In this document: positions 35,410 to 44,456 of the stretch, one piece after another | How the letters are laid out: every line of letters begins with the position of its first letter | Position numbering within the stretch: the first letter of the stretch is position 1 | Assembly (NCBI GenBank): GCA_031291725.1 | Contig: JARLIM010000037.1 | Location: 88,877 to 152,876, forward strand | From: Acetobacteraceae bacterium | GTDB lineage: Bacteria; Pseudomonadota; Alphaproteobacteria; Acetobacterales; Acetobacteraceae | Direction: 5' to 3' | Length of the DNA stretch: 64,000 bases | Translations under genes and position numbers: made by a program | Notes under the pieces: model-generated | Databases searched by the model: none | Told to the model about the DNA's origin: nothing | What the model saw: only the letters and a program-made list of their open reading frames with translations

Positions 35410-36564
35410 TCAGCCGGAGACGGTGATGTCGGTCAAGCGCAGATGTTCGTCCAGCGCAAATCGGTCGGTCATGCCGGCGATATAATCCGCCACGGCCTGC
35501 GCACACCGCGCCGTGCCGGGCACATCCCCCGCCCTTCCGCGCCAATCATCCGGCAGAAGATTGGGGGCGTTGTGCAGCAGGGTGAAGATTTCGGATGTCA
35601 CCTTCCGCGCCTTGGCCGTCATGCGATTGACGCGCCAATGGCGATACATCCGGGCAAACAGGAATTCCTTGATCACCCGGTTCGCTTCGGCAATCGGCGG
35701 GCTGAAGGCCACAACGCCTTCCTTCGCACGCCGGATGGCATCGGCGTCCTTCGGATCAAGCGCCGCGATCCGCCGCCGCGTTTCGGTCACCAGATCGACG
35801 ATGAGGGTGTTGATCACCCGCCGGTTCATCTCATGGCGCATCCGGGGCGGCGACATGTCGAAACTGGCCGTGCGCGCCACACGCAGCGCGTCCTTGACCA
35901 CCGGCAGATGGGCGATGTCGTCCAGGGTGAACAATTCGGCGCGCAGGCCGTCATCCAGATCGTGGCTGTGATAGGCGATATCGTCAGCCAGCGCCGCCAC
36001 CTGCGCTTCGGCGGAGGCGAAGGTGGTAAGGTCGAGGCGGAATTTCTGGTCGAACTCCGCCACGAAAGGCGGCGGCTTGCGCAGCGGGCCATTATGTTTG
36101 GCCAGGCCTTCCAGCGTCTCCCATGTCAGGTTCAACCCGTCAAAATCGGCGTAGCGCGATTCGAGCAAGGTGACGATGCGCAGCGCCTGGGCGTTGTGAT
36201 CGAACCCGCCAAACGGCTTCATCGCAGCCCCCAGCGCGTCCTCGCCCGCATGGCCGAACGGGGTGTGGCCCAGATCATGGGCCAGCGCCAACGCCTCCGT
36301 CAGATCCTCATCCAGCCCCAATTCCCGCGACACCGAGCGGGCGATCTGCGCCACTTCGATGGAGTGGGTCAGCCGGGTGCGGTAGAAATCGCCCTCGTGA
36401 TTGACGAAGACCTGGGTCTTGTATTGCAGCTTGCGGAAGGCGGAGGCGTGGATGATCCGGTCGCGGTCGCGCTGCCACGGGCTGCGCGTGGCAGCACCGG
36501 GCTCGGCATGCAGCCGGCCGCGAGACGTGTCGGGCTGAACAGCCCAGGGGGCGCGCGTGGTCAT
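35410..36564 (-). CDS. dgt: Deoxyguanosinetriphosphate triphosphohydrolase-like protein
   Basis: HD-domain dNTP triphosphohydrolase, 384 aa of the shorter alphaproteobacterial type. Metal-site residues are visible in RLTHSIEVAQIARS and ALAHDLGHTPFGHAGE, with a further DIAYHSHDLDDG block. Divergent from erpA across 64 bp. Confidence 0.94.
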   Translation of the reverse strand: MTTRAPWAVQPDTSRGRLHAEPGAATRSPWQRDRDRIIHASAFRKLQYKTQVFVNHEGDFYRTRLTHSIEVAQIARSVSRELGLDEDLTEALALAHDLGHTPFGHAGEDALGAAMKPFGGFDHNAQALRIVTLLESRYADFDGLNLTWETLEGLAKHNGPLRKPPPFVAEFDQKFRLDLTTFASAEAQVAALADDIAYHSHDLDDGLRAELFTLDDIAHLPVVKDALRVARTASFDMSPPRMRHEMNRRVINTLIVDLVTETRRRIAALDPKDADAIRRAKEGVVAFSPPIAEANRVIKEFLFARMYRHWRVNRMTAKARKVTSEIFTLLHNAPNLLPDDWRGRAGDVPGTARCAQAVADYIAGMTDRFALDEHLRLTDITVSG

Positions 36565-36628
36565 ATCTGTCCCTACACCGCGGCACTGCCCCCTTCAATG
36601 TCGGTCTCTGTCTGCCTATGTTGCATTC

Positions 36629-36958
36629 ATGAGCACTCAATTCCGCCTCACCGACCGCGCCGCCGAGCGCATCGCCGAAATCGCCGCCGCCGAAGGTGGT
36701 GGAGCCCTCCGCGTGGCCGTGCTGGCAGGCGGATGCAGCGGTTTCCAATACAAGTTCGAGCTCGACCGCACCCCGGTTGACGACGACGTGGTGATCGAAC
36801 ACGGCCCTGCGCGGGTGTTCATCGACCCGTCCAGCCTCGAACTGCTCGAAGGCTCGGAACTCGATTACGTCGAAGCGCTGATCGGCAGCCATTTTGCCGT
36901 GCGCAACCCGCAGGCCGCCAGCGCCTGTGGCTGCGGCTCCAGCTTCGCGCTCGCCTGA
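36629..36958 (+). CDS. erpA: A-type iron-sulfur cluster insertion protein (ErpA-like)
   Basis: Carrier delivering Fe-S clusters to apo-enzymes. 109 aa with the three conserved cysteines in AGGCSGFQYKF and ACGCGSSF. ATG 36629 is chosen: the 24 extra residues of the longer frame reach back into the dgt start region. The stop shares bases with the xth start (TGATG). Could be called IscA-type; ErpA is likely from the dgt/xth context. Confidence 0.88.
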   Translation: MSTQFRLTDRAAERIAEIAAAEGGGALRVAVLAGGCSGFQYKFELDRTPVDDDVVIEHGPARVFIDPSSLELLEGSELDYVEALIGSHFAVRNPQAASACGCGSSFALA

Positions 36959-37734
36959 TGCGTCTTGCCACCTGGAATGTGAATTCCATCCGCCAGCGTG
37001 AGCGCCATGTGGCCGCGTGGTTGGCCCGTGTGCAGCCGGATGTGCTGTTCTTGCAGGAAATCAAATGCCAGGAGCCGGATTTCCCGCGCGCGGGCTTTGA
37101 AGCCGCCGGATATAGCTGCGCGGTGGTTGGCCAAAAATCCTATAACGGTGTCGCCGTGCTCGCACGCGTGCCGTTTGAGGTGATCCACACCGCCCTGCCC
37201 GGCCTGGACGGCGATGTGGCCGCACAGGCGCGCTACATCGAAATCGAGGCGGCGGGCATGGTGCTGATCGGCATCTATCTGCCCAACGGCAATTCCGGCG
37301 GTGAGGCTGGCTATCAGGGCAAGCTTGCCTTCATGGCCGCCCTGAAGGCGCGTGCCGAGGCGCTGCTGGCGGCAGATCGGGATTTCGCCATTCTGGGCGA
37401 TTGGAACGTCGCCCCCACCGATGACGATTATGCCAAGGGCGCGCTGTCGGCGGGTGACGCGCTGATCCGTCCGCAGACGCGCGCGGCGTATCGATCCATT
37501 GTCTGGCTCGGCCTGACCGACGCGCTGCGGGCTGTGCATCCCACCGGCAAGCTCTACACTTTCTGGGACTACCAATCCGCCTGCTTCCAGCGCGATTGCG
37601 GTCTGCGGATTGACCACGCTCTGCTGTCGCCCCAATTGGCGGAACGGTTGCTCACAGCTGAGCCGGATCGGCGCGAACGCGGCGAGGAGCAGCCGTCGGA
37701 TCACGTGCCGGTGGTCATCGATCTGGCCGCGTAA
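36958..37734 (+). CDS. xth: Exodeoxyribonuclease III
   Basis: AP endonuclease and 3'-5' exonuclease for base-excision repair. 258 aa with ATWNVNSIRQR, LQEIKC (metal Glu), GDWNVAPTD, and the terminal SDHVPVVIDL carrying the catalytic His. Coupled to erpA. Confidence 0.95.
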   Translation: MRLATWNVNSIRQRERHVAAWLARVQPDVLFLQEIKCQEPDFPRAGFEAAGYSCAVVGQKSYNGVAVLARVPFEVIHTALPGLDGDVAAQARYIEIEAAGMVLIGIYLPNGNSGGEAGYQGKLAFMAALKARAEALLAADRDFAILGDWNVAPTDDDYAKGALSAGDALIRPQTRAAYRSIVWLGLTDALRAVHPTGKLYTFWDYQSACFQRDCGLRIDHALLSPQLAERLLTAEPDRRERGEEQPSDHVPVVIDLAA

Positions 37735-37773
37735 GGCGGAAAGGTCAGCGCTCCTCCGCCTTACGCCACCGCG

Positions 37774-38064
37774 TCATTCCCAATGCGGCTCCACCCAGAA
37801 CCAATTCGGCCCACGCCGATCCCAATGACCCGGGATGTAACGGTGGTAATGCGGGCGCGCCTCGATCCAATGGCCACGCACCCAGAAATAGGCGCGACCA
37901 TCCCAGCGCCAATGCCCCGGCTCCCACAAAAAACCGGGACGCGGCGGTGGCATTGGCTCGCGCCGCAATTCGGGCACTGGCTGATATGGCTGGGCATGCG
38001 CTGAGGCGATGGTGGCCACACTGCCGGTCAGCAGGGCAGCCAGGAAAACACGGCGGTCGATCAT
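37774..38064 (-). CDS. Exported YXWXXGXW-repeat protein
   Basis: 96 aa. Signal peptide (MIDRRVFLAALLTGSVATIASAHA) followed by a short domain of aromatic repeats: EPGHWRW, VRGHWIEA, IPGHWDRR, VEPHWE. The family is periplasmic or outer-membrane associated and of unknown function. ATG 38064 has GAGAGG upstream and starts the signal peptide. The gene is convergent with xth. Confidence 0.8.
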   Translation of the reverse strand: MIDRRVFLAALLTGSVATIASAHAQPYQPVPELRREPMPPPRPGFLWEPGHWRWDGRAYFWVRGHWIEARPHYHRYIPGHWDRRGPNWFWVEPHWE

Positions 38065-38184
38065 CGGAGCCTCTCCCATCGGGGATTCGAGGCGCATAAT
38101 GTGCCAAAATTTATCTCACCGCCACCCGCCTCACGGCATGATGTTTCGGACAGGCGATTGAAATGCTTTGCAATACTTTGCCGA

Positions 38185-38877
38185 TCAGCGCGGCTCCACA
38201 TTATCCTTGAAGCCGGTGGCAATCACATATTGCTCGCTCGATTCCTTGCGGCTGGCGGGCGGCTTGGCGTGGCGGACGAAGTTGAAATGCTTCTTCAACG
38301 GTTTGAGCATTTCCTTCTCGGTGCCGCCCTGAAACACCTTGGCGATGAATGCGCCGCCCGGTGCCAGAATCTCCAATGCAAATTCCAGCGCCAATTCGGC
38401 CAGCCCGATGATTCGCAGATGGTCGGTGCCCGCATGGCCGGTGGTGTTGGGTGCCATGTCGCTCATCACCAGATCGGCCTTGCCGCCGAGCAGGCTGGTC
38501 AGCCGCTCCGGCATGTCGGGATCGCTGAAATCGCCCTCGATCAACTGCGCGCCCGGAATGCGGTCAATCGGCAGCAAATCCACGCCGACCACCTCCGTCG
38601 CTCCGCGCCGGATCGCCACCTGCGTCCAGCCGCCCGGAGCCGCGCCCAGATCGACCACCCGCACGCCGGGGCGGATCAATTTGAACCGGTCATCCAATTC
38701 GATCAGCTTGAACGCGGCACGTGACCGCCAGCCCTGTGCCTTGGCCGCGGCCACATAGGGGTCGTTGAGCTGGCGCATCAGCCAGGCCTGCTGACCCGTG
38801 GTGCGCTTGTTCGTCTTGCGCAGCATGACGGACAGGCCGCGCGTGTTGCCGCTGGAAGATTTGGGTTTTTTTGTCAT
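38185..38877 (-). CDS. rlmE: 23S rRNA 2'-O-methyltransferase RlmE (FtsJ)
   Basis: Methylates U2552 (E. coli numbering) of 23S rRNA. 230 aa. The basic N terminus (KKPKSSSGNTRG) is followed by RSRAAFKLIELD, the SAM motif VVDLGAAPGGW, and SDMAPNTTG with the catalytic Asp. The catalytic Lys region FIAKVFQGG is present. ATG 38877 begins the family-like part. It lies 34 nt after the Ppx/GppA gene, a conserved pairing in alphaproteobacteria. Confidence 0.94.
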   Translation of the reverse strand: MTKKPKSSSGNTRGLSVMLRKTNKRTTGQQAWLMRQLNDPYVAAAKAQGWRSRAAFKLIELDDRFKLIRPGVRVVDLGAAPGGWTQVAIRRGATEVVGVDLLPIDRIPGAQLIEGDFSDPDMPERLTSLLGGKADLVMSDMAPNTTGHAGTDHLRIIGLAELALEFALEILAPGGAFIAKVFQGGTEKEMLKPLKKHFNFVRHAKPPASRKESSEQYVIATGFKDNVEPR

Positions 38878-38911
38878 CGTCTGTGTCGGTTGCAGGGAAT
38901 GCAGGCCCACG

Positions 38912-39961
38912 TCAATCGTGCACAGGCGCTGCGGGCATGCGCGGGCGTGTCATCGGACGGGCGCGGTCGGCACGAATAAGGCGCATCAGCAGCCCTTCGC
39001 GCAGCCCACGATCGGCCACCACCACTTCAGACGCCGGCCAAAGCGTCTGAATTGCCTGGAAGATTGCACAGCCCGGCAGCACGAAATTCACCCGATCCGG
39101 CCCCACGCATGGATGTTCGGCCAGTTTCTCCGCCCCCATCTCGCGCAGTTCGTTCAACGCCGCCATCGCCGCATCGCGGGACAGCACAAGGCCATCGACC
39201 GCCGGGCGGCTATATTGCTTCAGCGCCAGCACAATGCCCGCCAGCGTCGTCACGGTGCCGGAGGTGCCGAGCAGCCGCACGCCGCCCTGACGGATCTCCT
39301 GGCTGATCCTGTGCACCTGTTCGAAGGGCAGCAGGCGGGCGATGACATCCTCCATCATCGCGGCAAAGCCATCCGGGTCGAAACCGGAGGTGCCGAACCG
39401 ATCCGCCAGTGTTGCCACCCCCACCGGCAGCGAGACATAGCCACAGAGCTGCGGCAACCCGCGTTCGTCAATGCGCACCCAGACCAACTCGGTCGAACCG
39501 CCGCCGATGTCGAACAGCAAGGCACGTCGGATTCCGGCGCCAAGCAACGGCGCGCAGCTATCGAGCACCAACGCGGCCTCTTCGCGGGCGGAGATGATGT
39601 CAAAATGCAACCCGGTTTCCCGCTCAACGCGGGCCAAAAACTCCGCGCCATTGGCTGCCTGCCGACATGCCTCGGTTGCCACGGCCCGCAACGAGCGCAC
39701 CTGCCGCCGTGCCAGTCGGGCTGCGCACGCATGCAGAGCTTCCATCGCCCGTTCGATGGCGGCCTCGCTCAACACCCCGTTGCGATGCAGCCCCTCCCCC
39801 ATTCGAACGATGCGGCTGAAGCTATCAACCACGCGGAAACCCTCAGCTTGCGCTGTGCCGATCAGCATCCGGCAATTATTGGTTCCAAGATCCAATGCCG
39901 CATGCACGGGCAGGCCGTGGCGGGGCAAAATCAGCGCGGTTGACTCCTGGTGGGCTGACAT
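38912..39961 (-). CDS. Ppx/GppA-family exopolyphosphatase/pppGpp phosphohydrolase
   Basis: ASKHA-fold phosphatase acting on polyphosphate or pppGpp. 349 aa with AALDLGTNNCRMLI, VATEACRQA, ISAREEA and LFDIGGGSTELVW. The short length (no HD domain) fits GppA/Ppx1-like members. ATG 39961 is preferred over a GTG at 39979. Probably cotranscribed with rlmE. Confidence 0.9.
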   Translation of the reverse strand: MSAHQESTALILPRHGLPVHAALDLGTNNCRMLIGTAQAEGFRVVDSFSRIVRMGEGLHRNGVLSEAAIERAMEALHACAARLARRQVRSLRAVATEACRQAANGAEFLARVERETGLHFDIISAREEAALVLDSCAPLLGAGIRRALLFDIGGGSTELVWVRIDERGLPQLCGYVSLPVGVATLADRFGTSGFDPDGFAAMMEDVIARLLPFEQVHRISQEIRQGGVRLLGTSGTVTTLAGIVLALKQYSRPAVDGLVLSRDAAMAALNELREMGAEKLAEHPCVGPDRVNFVLPGCAIFQAIQTLWPASEVVVADRGLREGLLMRLIRADRARPMTRPRMPAAPVHD

Positions 39962-40102
39962 CAAGTGACTTTCTGGCACGACTCACAGATTTGCGCGTCC
40001 GACCATCGCTCGGCAAGGATTTAGCACCGTTCGTTTACAAATTTCCGATACAAGGTGGTTGCATACCATCCAGAGCAATGTTAGACGGTGCCCCCGCCCG
40101 GA

Positions 40103-40176
40103 TGGGGGATAGTTTAGCGGTAGAACTTCCGACTCTGACTCGGACAGCCTTGGTTCGAATCCAGGTCCCCCAGCCA
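40103..40176 (+). tRNA. tRNA-Gln (anticodon CUG)
   Basis: 74-nt cloverleaf with encoded CCA. The acceptor TGGGGGA pairs with TCCCCCA. Anticodon stem TCCGA/TCGGA encloses CTCTGAC, giving CTG; the T-loop is GGTTCGAATCC. Confidence 0.97.
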
Positions 40177-40198
40177 TCCATTGATAACGCTACGAATT

Positions 40199-40229
40199 GG
40201 CTCATCCAGCGGCGGATGGGCCTTTTTTG
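40199..40229 (+). terminator. Rho-independent terminator after tRNA-Gln
   Basis: GGCTCATCC (40199-40207) pairs with GGATGGGCC (40214-40222, one G-T) and is followed by six T. Confidence 0.88.
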
Positions 40230-40297
40230 TTTTGTAGTTATCGGCGCCCCTTATTTACTCCGCTGTCACCCGCGCGATGACAGCGGTGTCATCGGAG

Positions 40298-41698
40298 TCA
40301 GCGCGTTCGATGCAGCGCCACCACCACCGTTTGCGGTGGCATATCGGGGCGCAATGTGGGCCAACGCGTGGCCGGATGGCCAAAGCTGGCATCATTCGTC
40401 GCCCCTGGATGGCGCACGGAGGCGAAAAGCGGGGTGCCCTGCGGCCCGAGCGCCAGTCCGCCGATCAGCGCGCCCAGCGGTTGGCGATAGACCTGGGCGA
40501 TCTTGGTGAAACGGTCCTGCGCCAAGGCAATGCCGCTGCCTTCGCCGCCAATCCACACATCGCCGTTCAAGCCCACCAGCAGAGACGATGGGCGCAGCAC
40601 GCTCGCCCCGCCCATGCCGGTGTCGCCGCCAGAGAGGGCGAGTTCGACGGAATAGCGGCTGGCCTCGATCTGCCCGCCTTCCGGGCGCAGCAACAAGATA
40701 CGGCCGTCTGGATTGCCCTCGCCCAGTGCGGGATCGCCCGAGGCCACGCCCACCACGCCCCGGCAGGCGAGCAGAATGCCGCCATTGGGCAGCAGGGCGA
40801 TGCCAGCGGGCGCGTCGAAGGTGCTGGCGCTGGTAATGTCCTGTTCGCCATGCACCGTGACGAAATCCAGCGACGTGCCGCGCAGCACCGCCACCGACAG
40901 AATGCCGTCGTCGAGCGCTGCCGGATTATCCGTCGTCACCGGGGCGCGGCTGATGAAACGCAGCAGGCGACCGGCGGCGGCATCCTCGCTCATCAGGATC
41001 ACCGCACGGCCATCCGAGGTCTGCCCGGCAGCGATCCCGGCGCGAACGAAGCGGCCCAGCCCGGTGCGTTTGCTGGCCAGGGCGTCGGGGTCGTTGGGGT
41101 CGAATTCCACCACATAGCCAGAGCGGGCGTCGCCGGGTGTCTCCCCCACCAACGCCGTCCCCCAGGGTGTCAGACAGCCGGAACTGGGTGCCACGGGGCC
41201 GCGACCGGCATCGCCGAGGGTCTTCTGGCCGGGACCGGTGATGCGGCAGATGGTGTCAGCCGTCAGGCGACGGGTTTGAAAGCCGCCATCGGTGATCAGC
41301 CAGCGCTGGTCGTGATTCTCCAGATTGAGCACCGAGGCACCGGACAATCCGCGCATCACCGCAGAATTTTGCGCCTCCAACGGCAACATGCGCGCAAGCG
41401 GCGCCGGATGGGCCACCACCATGATCGCCCGCGCCACACCATCCTCACCCGGCGGTTGCGCCTTCACGCCCAGCACGATGCCGTCCCAGCCGAATTGCCG
41501 CGCGGCGGCGTCAGCGGTCAGTGCGGCGGGGGTGAAGGGCGGGCTGTCAGGCTCCACCCGATCCCCCCAGGCGATGACGGTGCTGCGCTCGAAGCCCTTC
41601 GCGGTGGTGTCGTCCTTCGGCAGTTCGGCCCAGGCCCGCCCCGTGTGGATCACAGGCAGGATGGCGCTTGCGGCAAGCAAGGTGCGGCGACTGAGCAT
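40298..41698 (-). CDS. PhoX-like exported phosphatase family protein (DUF839)
   Basis: 466 aa from ATG 41698, which has GGAG seven bases upstream. It starts with a twin-arginine-like signal (MLSRRTLLAASAILPVIHTGRAWA), so Tat export is predicted. The body is a beta-propeller of the PhoX/DUF839 type with TPWGTALVGET, a metal-ligand region in these enzymes, RFISRAP and GGILLACRG. The calcium/iron-binding residues cannot be checked in detail. Possible phosphatase of the periplasm; alternatives include other propeller esterases. The gene is divergent from the aminotransferase. Confidence 0.72.
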   Translation of the reverse strand: MLSRRTLLAASAILPVIHTGRAWAELPKDDTTAKGFERSTVIAWGDRVEPDSPPFTPAALTADAAARQFGWDGIVLGVKAQPPGEDGVARAIMVVAHPAPLARMLPLEAQNSAVMRGLSGASVLNLENHDQRWLITDGGFQTRRLTADTICRITGPGQKTLGDAGRGPVAPSSGCLTPWGTALVGETPGDARSGYVVEFDPNDPDALASKRTGLGRFVRAGIAAGQTSDGRAVILMSEDAAAGRLLRFISRAPVTTDNPAALDDGILSVAVLRGTSLDFVTVHGEQDITSASTFDAPAGIALLPNGGILLACRGVVGVASGDPALGEGNPDGRILLLRPEGGQIEASRYSVELALSGGDTGMGGASVLRPSSLLVGLNGDVWIGGEGSGIALAQDRFTKIAQVYRQPLGALIGGLALGPQGTPLFASVRHPGATNDASFGHPATRWPTLRPDMPPQTVVVALHRTR

Positions 41699-41722
41699 GG
41701 TCCACTCCATCGTAGGTGCTTC

Positions 41723-41759
41723 ACCCGCGGCAAGAGGCGGGTCTATGGTGCAGTATAAT
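41723..41759 (+). promoter_or_regulatory. Promoter and dyad between PhoX-like gene and aminotransferase
   Basis: A perfect TATAAT lies at 41754-41759, 20 bp before the aminotransferase start. Just upstream, ACCCGC and GCGGGT (41723-41728, 41737-41742) form a dyad over the expected -35 position, suggesting operator control; the -35 itself is poor. Confidence 0.45.
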
Positions 41760-41779
41760 CCTAGGGATGAGGCAAGATC

Positions 41780-43192
41780 ATGAACACTCAGACACTTGCG
41801 CAATCGCTGCGCCCGAATTCACCGGAATCGCGCGATGTGGCCAATGTGCTGCACCCCTACACCGATCTGCGCGGCCATCTCTCGGCGGGTCCGGTGGTGA
41901 TCGGGCGTGGTCAGGGCGTGCGGGTGTGGGATGAGAACGGACGCGAATATTTCGAGAGCGTCGCGGGTCTGTGGTGCGCCTCGCTGGGCTTCTCCAATGA
42001 GCGTCTGGTGCAGGCTGCCGCCGAGCAGATGCGCAAGCTGCCATTCTATCACGCCTTCACCGCCAAGTCGCATCTGCCGATGATCGATCTGGCCGAGATG
42101 CTGATCGCCCGCGCACCGGTGCCGATGAGCAAGGTCTTTTTCGCCAATTCAGGCTCGGAGGCCAATGACAGCGCGATCAAGATGGTCTGGTACATGAACA
42201 ATGCGCTGGGCCGGACCGAGAAGAAGAAGATCATCGGGCGGATCAAGGGCTATCACGGCATCACGCTGGCCTCGGCCTCGCTGACGGGATTGCCGAACAA
42301 CCATCGCAGCTTCGATCTGCCGCTGCCCGGATTCATTCACACCATGACGCCGCATGTCTATCACGGCGCAGTGCCCGGCGAGAGCGAGGATGAATTCGCC
42401 ACGCGCTGTGCCGATGAATTGGAAAAGCTCATTCTCGCCGAAGGACCGGAGACGGTGGCGGCGTTCTGGGCCGAGCCGATCATGGGCGCGGGCGGCGTGA
42501 TCCTGCCGCCTGCGGGCTATTTCCCGAAGATTCAGGCGGTGCTGAAGAAATACGATGTACTGATGGTCGCCGATGAGGTGATCTGCGGTTTCTGGCGCAC
42601 GGCGCAGTATTGGGGCAGCCAGACGCTGGGCATCACGCCGGATATTCTGGTCTGCGCCAAGGCACTCTCGGCGGCTTATATGCCGATTTCAGCGGTGATG
42701 GTGAATGAGCGCGTGTTCCAGGCGCTGGCCGATGAAAGCAACAAAATCGGCACGTTCGGCCACGGCTTCACCTATTCCGGGCATCCGGTGGCGGCGGCGG
42801 TGGCGATTGAGACGCTGAAAATCTATGACGAGATCAACATCGGCGCACATGTCGCAAGTGTCGGGCCGTATATGCAAAAGGAATTGCGTCGCCGCTTCGC
42901 CGATCATCCGCTGGTGGGTGAAGTGCGCGGCATGGGGCTGATCGCGGCCATTGAACTGGTGGCGGACAAGGCAAGCCACACCAATTTCGACCCGGCCCTG
43001 AAAGTGGGGCCGCGTTTTGTGAAGCTGGTGGAGGCGAACGGGGTGATCGGGCGCGGCCTGCCGAACGATTCGCTCGCCTTCTCGCCACCGCTGATCATCA
43101 CGGCGGAGGAAATCGACGCGATCCTCGACCGCGTGGCGACGGCGCTGGATGAGCTTTACGGCCAGTTGCGGCAGGAAGGCGTGGTGGCTTAG
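41780..43192 (+). CDS. Class III pyridoxal-phosphate aminotransferase (omega-transaminase type)
   Basis: 470 aa. Transfers amino groups, usually from omega-amines to pyruvate or glyoxylate. Visible blocks are ANSGSEANDSAIKM (phosphate binding), GYHGITLASASLTG, VADEVICGFWRTA (Asp to the pyridine ring), and the Schiff-base Lys in VCAKALSAAYMPISAV. The C-terminal VRGMGLIAAIELV is typical. Substrate unknown; followed on the other strand by a creatininase-family gene. Confidence 0.92.
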   Translation: MNTQTLAQSLRPNSPESRDVANVLHPYTDLRGHLSAGPVVIGRGQGVRVWDENGREYFESVAGLWCASLGFSNERLVQAAAEQMRKLPFYHAFTAKSHLPMIDLAEMLIARAPVPMSKVFFANSGSEANDSAIKMVWYMNNALGRTEKKKIIGRIKGYHGITLASASLTGLPNNHRSFDLPLPGFIHTMTPHVYHGAVPGESEDEFATRCADELEKLILAEGPETVAAFWAEPIMGAGGVILPPAGYFPKIQAVLKKYDVLMVADEVICGFWRTAQYWGSQTLGITPDILVCAKALSAAYMPISAVMVNERVFQALADESNKIGTFGHGFTYSGHPVAAAVAIETLKIYDEINIGAHVASVGPYMQKELRRRFADHPLVGEVRGMGLIAAIELVADKASHTNFDPALKVGPRFVKLVEANGVIGRGLPNDSLAFSPPLIITAEEIDAILDRVATALDELYGQLRQEGVVA

Positions 43193-43336
43193 AGCTTTAA
43201 GATTGAGGGGTGAAACTGAACCCCCACTCCGTCACTGCCGGGTTTGGCTGCATCGCGGTGGATGGCTGCGCTGCGCGCGCCATGACGAGTGGGCATGACG
43301 AGGGGGATGCGATGACGGACCAGAAAGAGAGTCAGT

Positions 43337-44029
43337 TCACCACTTCTCCAGCATCCCCCGCGTCTCATCCACCGCCACGTCCCAGATCGCCGCCATCTCG
43401 GCGTCGCTGCGTTGGACGCGGCCACCATAGGAGCCGTCTTCCAATTCCTGGCGCACTTCGAACGGCGGCAACATGCGCAACAAATTGGGGTCGATCATCG
43501 GCTTGCTGCCCGCGGCGGAGGTGGAAGGCAGGCGGGTGAAGGGGAAATTTTCCATCCAATTCGCATGCGTGGCATCCGGATCGGTGTCGACCACTTTCGC
43601 CCAGGTGCGCGGCGAGCGCCACCAATCGTGGAAGCGCACCCGGCAATCCGGGTTGTCCATCAGCCATTCCTGCGCCAGCGACCCGGCGGCGATGTTGCCG
43701 GCATGGCCATTGACGATCAAAATCCGCCGAAACCCGCCACGCTTGAGGCTGTCGAGCACGTCGCGCACCACCTCCACCAGCGTGGACACCCGCAGGGTGA
43801 TGCTGCCCGGAAATGCCTGAAAACCTGGGGCGACGCCAAAGGGCAGCGCGGGATAGACAGGAACACCCAAGGGTGCCGCCGCCTCGACAGCCACGCGCTC
43901 GGCAAGGATGGCGTCCGTCAGCAGGGACAGGCCGGCATGCTGCTCGATGCTGCCGAGCGGGAGAACCACACGATCATCGTGCAGCGTCCAATTCTCGACC
44001 ATCCGCCAGTCCATATCGGCAATGCGCAT
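43337..44029 (-). CDS. Creatininase-family amidohydrolase
   Basis: 230 aa. The family hydrolyses cyclic or linear amides with two metals. Metal-binding blocks are PLGSIEQHAGLSLLTD and VNGHAGN, with the DTDPDATHANWMENFP region. Members include creatininase, FAPy deformylase and mycofactocin MftE; nothing here distinguishes them. No mycofactocin genes are nearby. Confidence 0.88.
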   Translation of the reverse strand: MRIADMDWRMVENWTLHDDRVVLPLGSIEQHAGLSLLTDAILAERVAVEAAAPLGVPVYPALPFGVAPGFQAFPGSITLRVSTLVEVVRDVLDSLKRGGFRRILIVNGHAGNIAAGSLAQEWLMDNPDCRVRFHDWWRSPRTWAKVVDTDPDATHANWMENFPFTRLPSTSAAGSKPMIDPNLLRMLPPFEVRQELEDGSYGGRVQRSDAEMAAIWDVAVDETRGMLEKW

Positions 44030-44089
44030 GCGTGCAATCCTTCGAGCCGTGATCCCGCGAGATATGCACTATTTATCGCTTGACCACAA

Positions 44090-44317
44090 TCAGTGCAGGC
44101 GTTGCACCAGCATGTCGCAATTGCTGCGGCCGGAGAGCAAGCAATCCTCGATTTTGGAGACCTTGTGCAAACGCTGCACAAGAAACAGGCTCGCCACCAG
44201 CAGCGCCAAGGTGATCGCAAGCCCGCTGAGCGCCACACTGCGGCGGTTATCTGCCGCAATCCGCTCTTCACGCTCTGCGTCGGTGACACGATAGCTCAGG
44301 CGGAATATCGGAGCCAT
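44090..44317 (-). CDS. Small single-pass membrane protein, unrecognised
   Basis: 75 aa with a charged N terminus (RVTDAEREERIAADNRRS), one membrane helix (VALSGLAITLALLVASLFLVQ) and a C-terminal tail with two cysteines (IEDCLLSGRSNCDMLVQRL). No family recognised. The frame is the best one in the gap between the creatininase and LctP genes. Confidence 0.55.
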   Translation of the reverse strand: MAPIFRLSYRVTDAEREERIAADNRRSVALSGLAITLALLVASLFLVQRLHKVSKIEDCLLSGRSNCDMLVQRLH

Positions 44318-44456
44318 GGGTGTTCCTCCGTCGGCGACTCAATTACACCCTTCCACCATCCAAGATTCAAGCCACGTCTCCACTGCAGGGCGGAATTGAT
44401 GCGCAATTTTATGTTTGCGCCTGTCGCTGCCGCGCCGATGCCGCCAGAGTTAGCCG

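Noticed and set aside
35443..36780. 445-codon plus-strand frame opposite dgt and into erpA
   Set aside because: Antisense to the HD-domain dGTPase; no family features.
40277..41758. 493-codon plus-strand frame opposite the PhoX-like gene
   Set aside because: Antisense overprint; the minus strand has a signal peptide and family motifs.
43193..43336. Small gene or repeat array between the aminotransferase and creatininase genes
   Set aside because: Only short imperfect repeats (ATGACGAG twice) and a weak GGGGT/ACCCC stem; the open frame at 43210 has no coding features.
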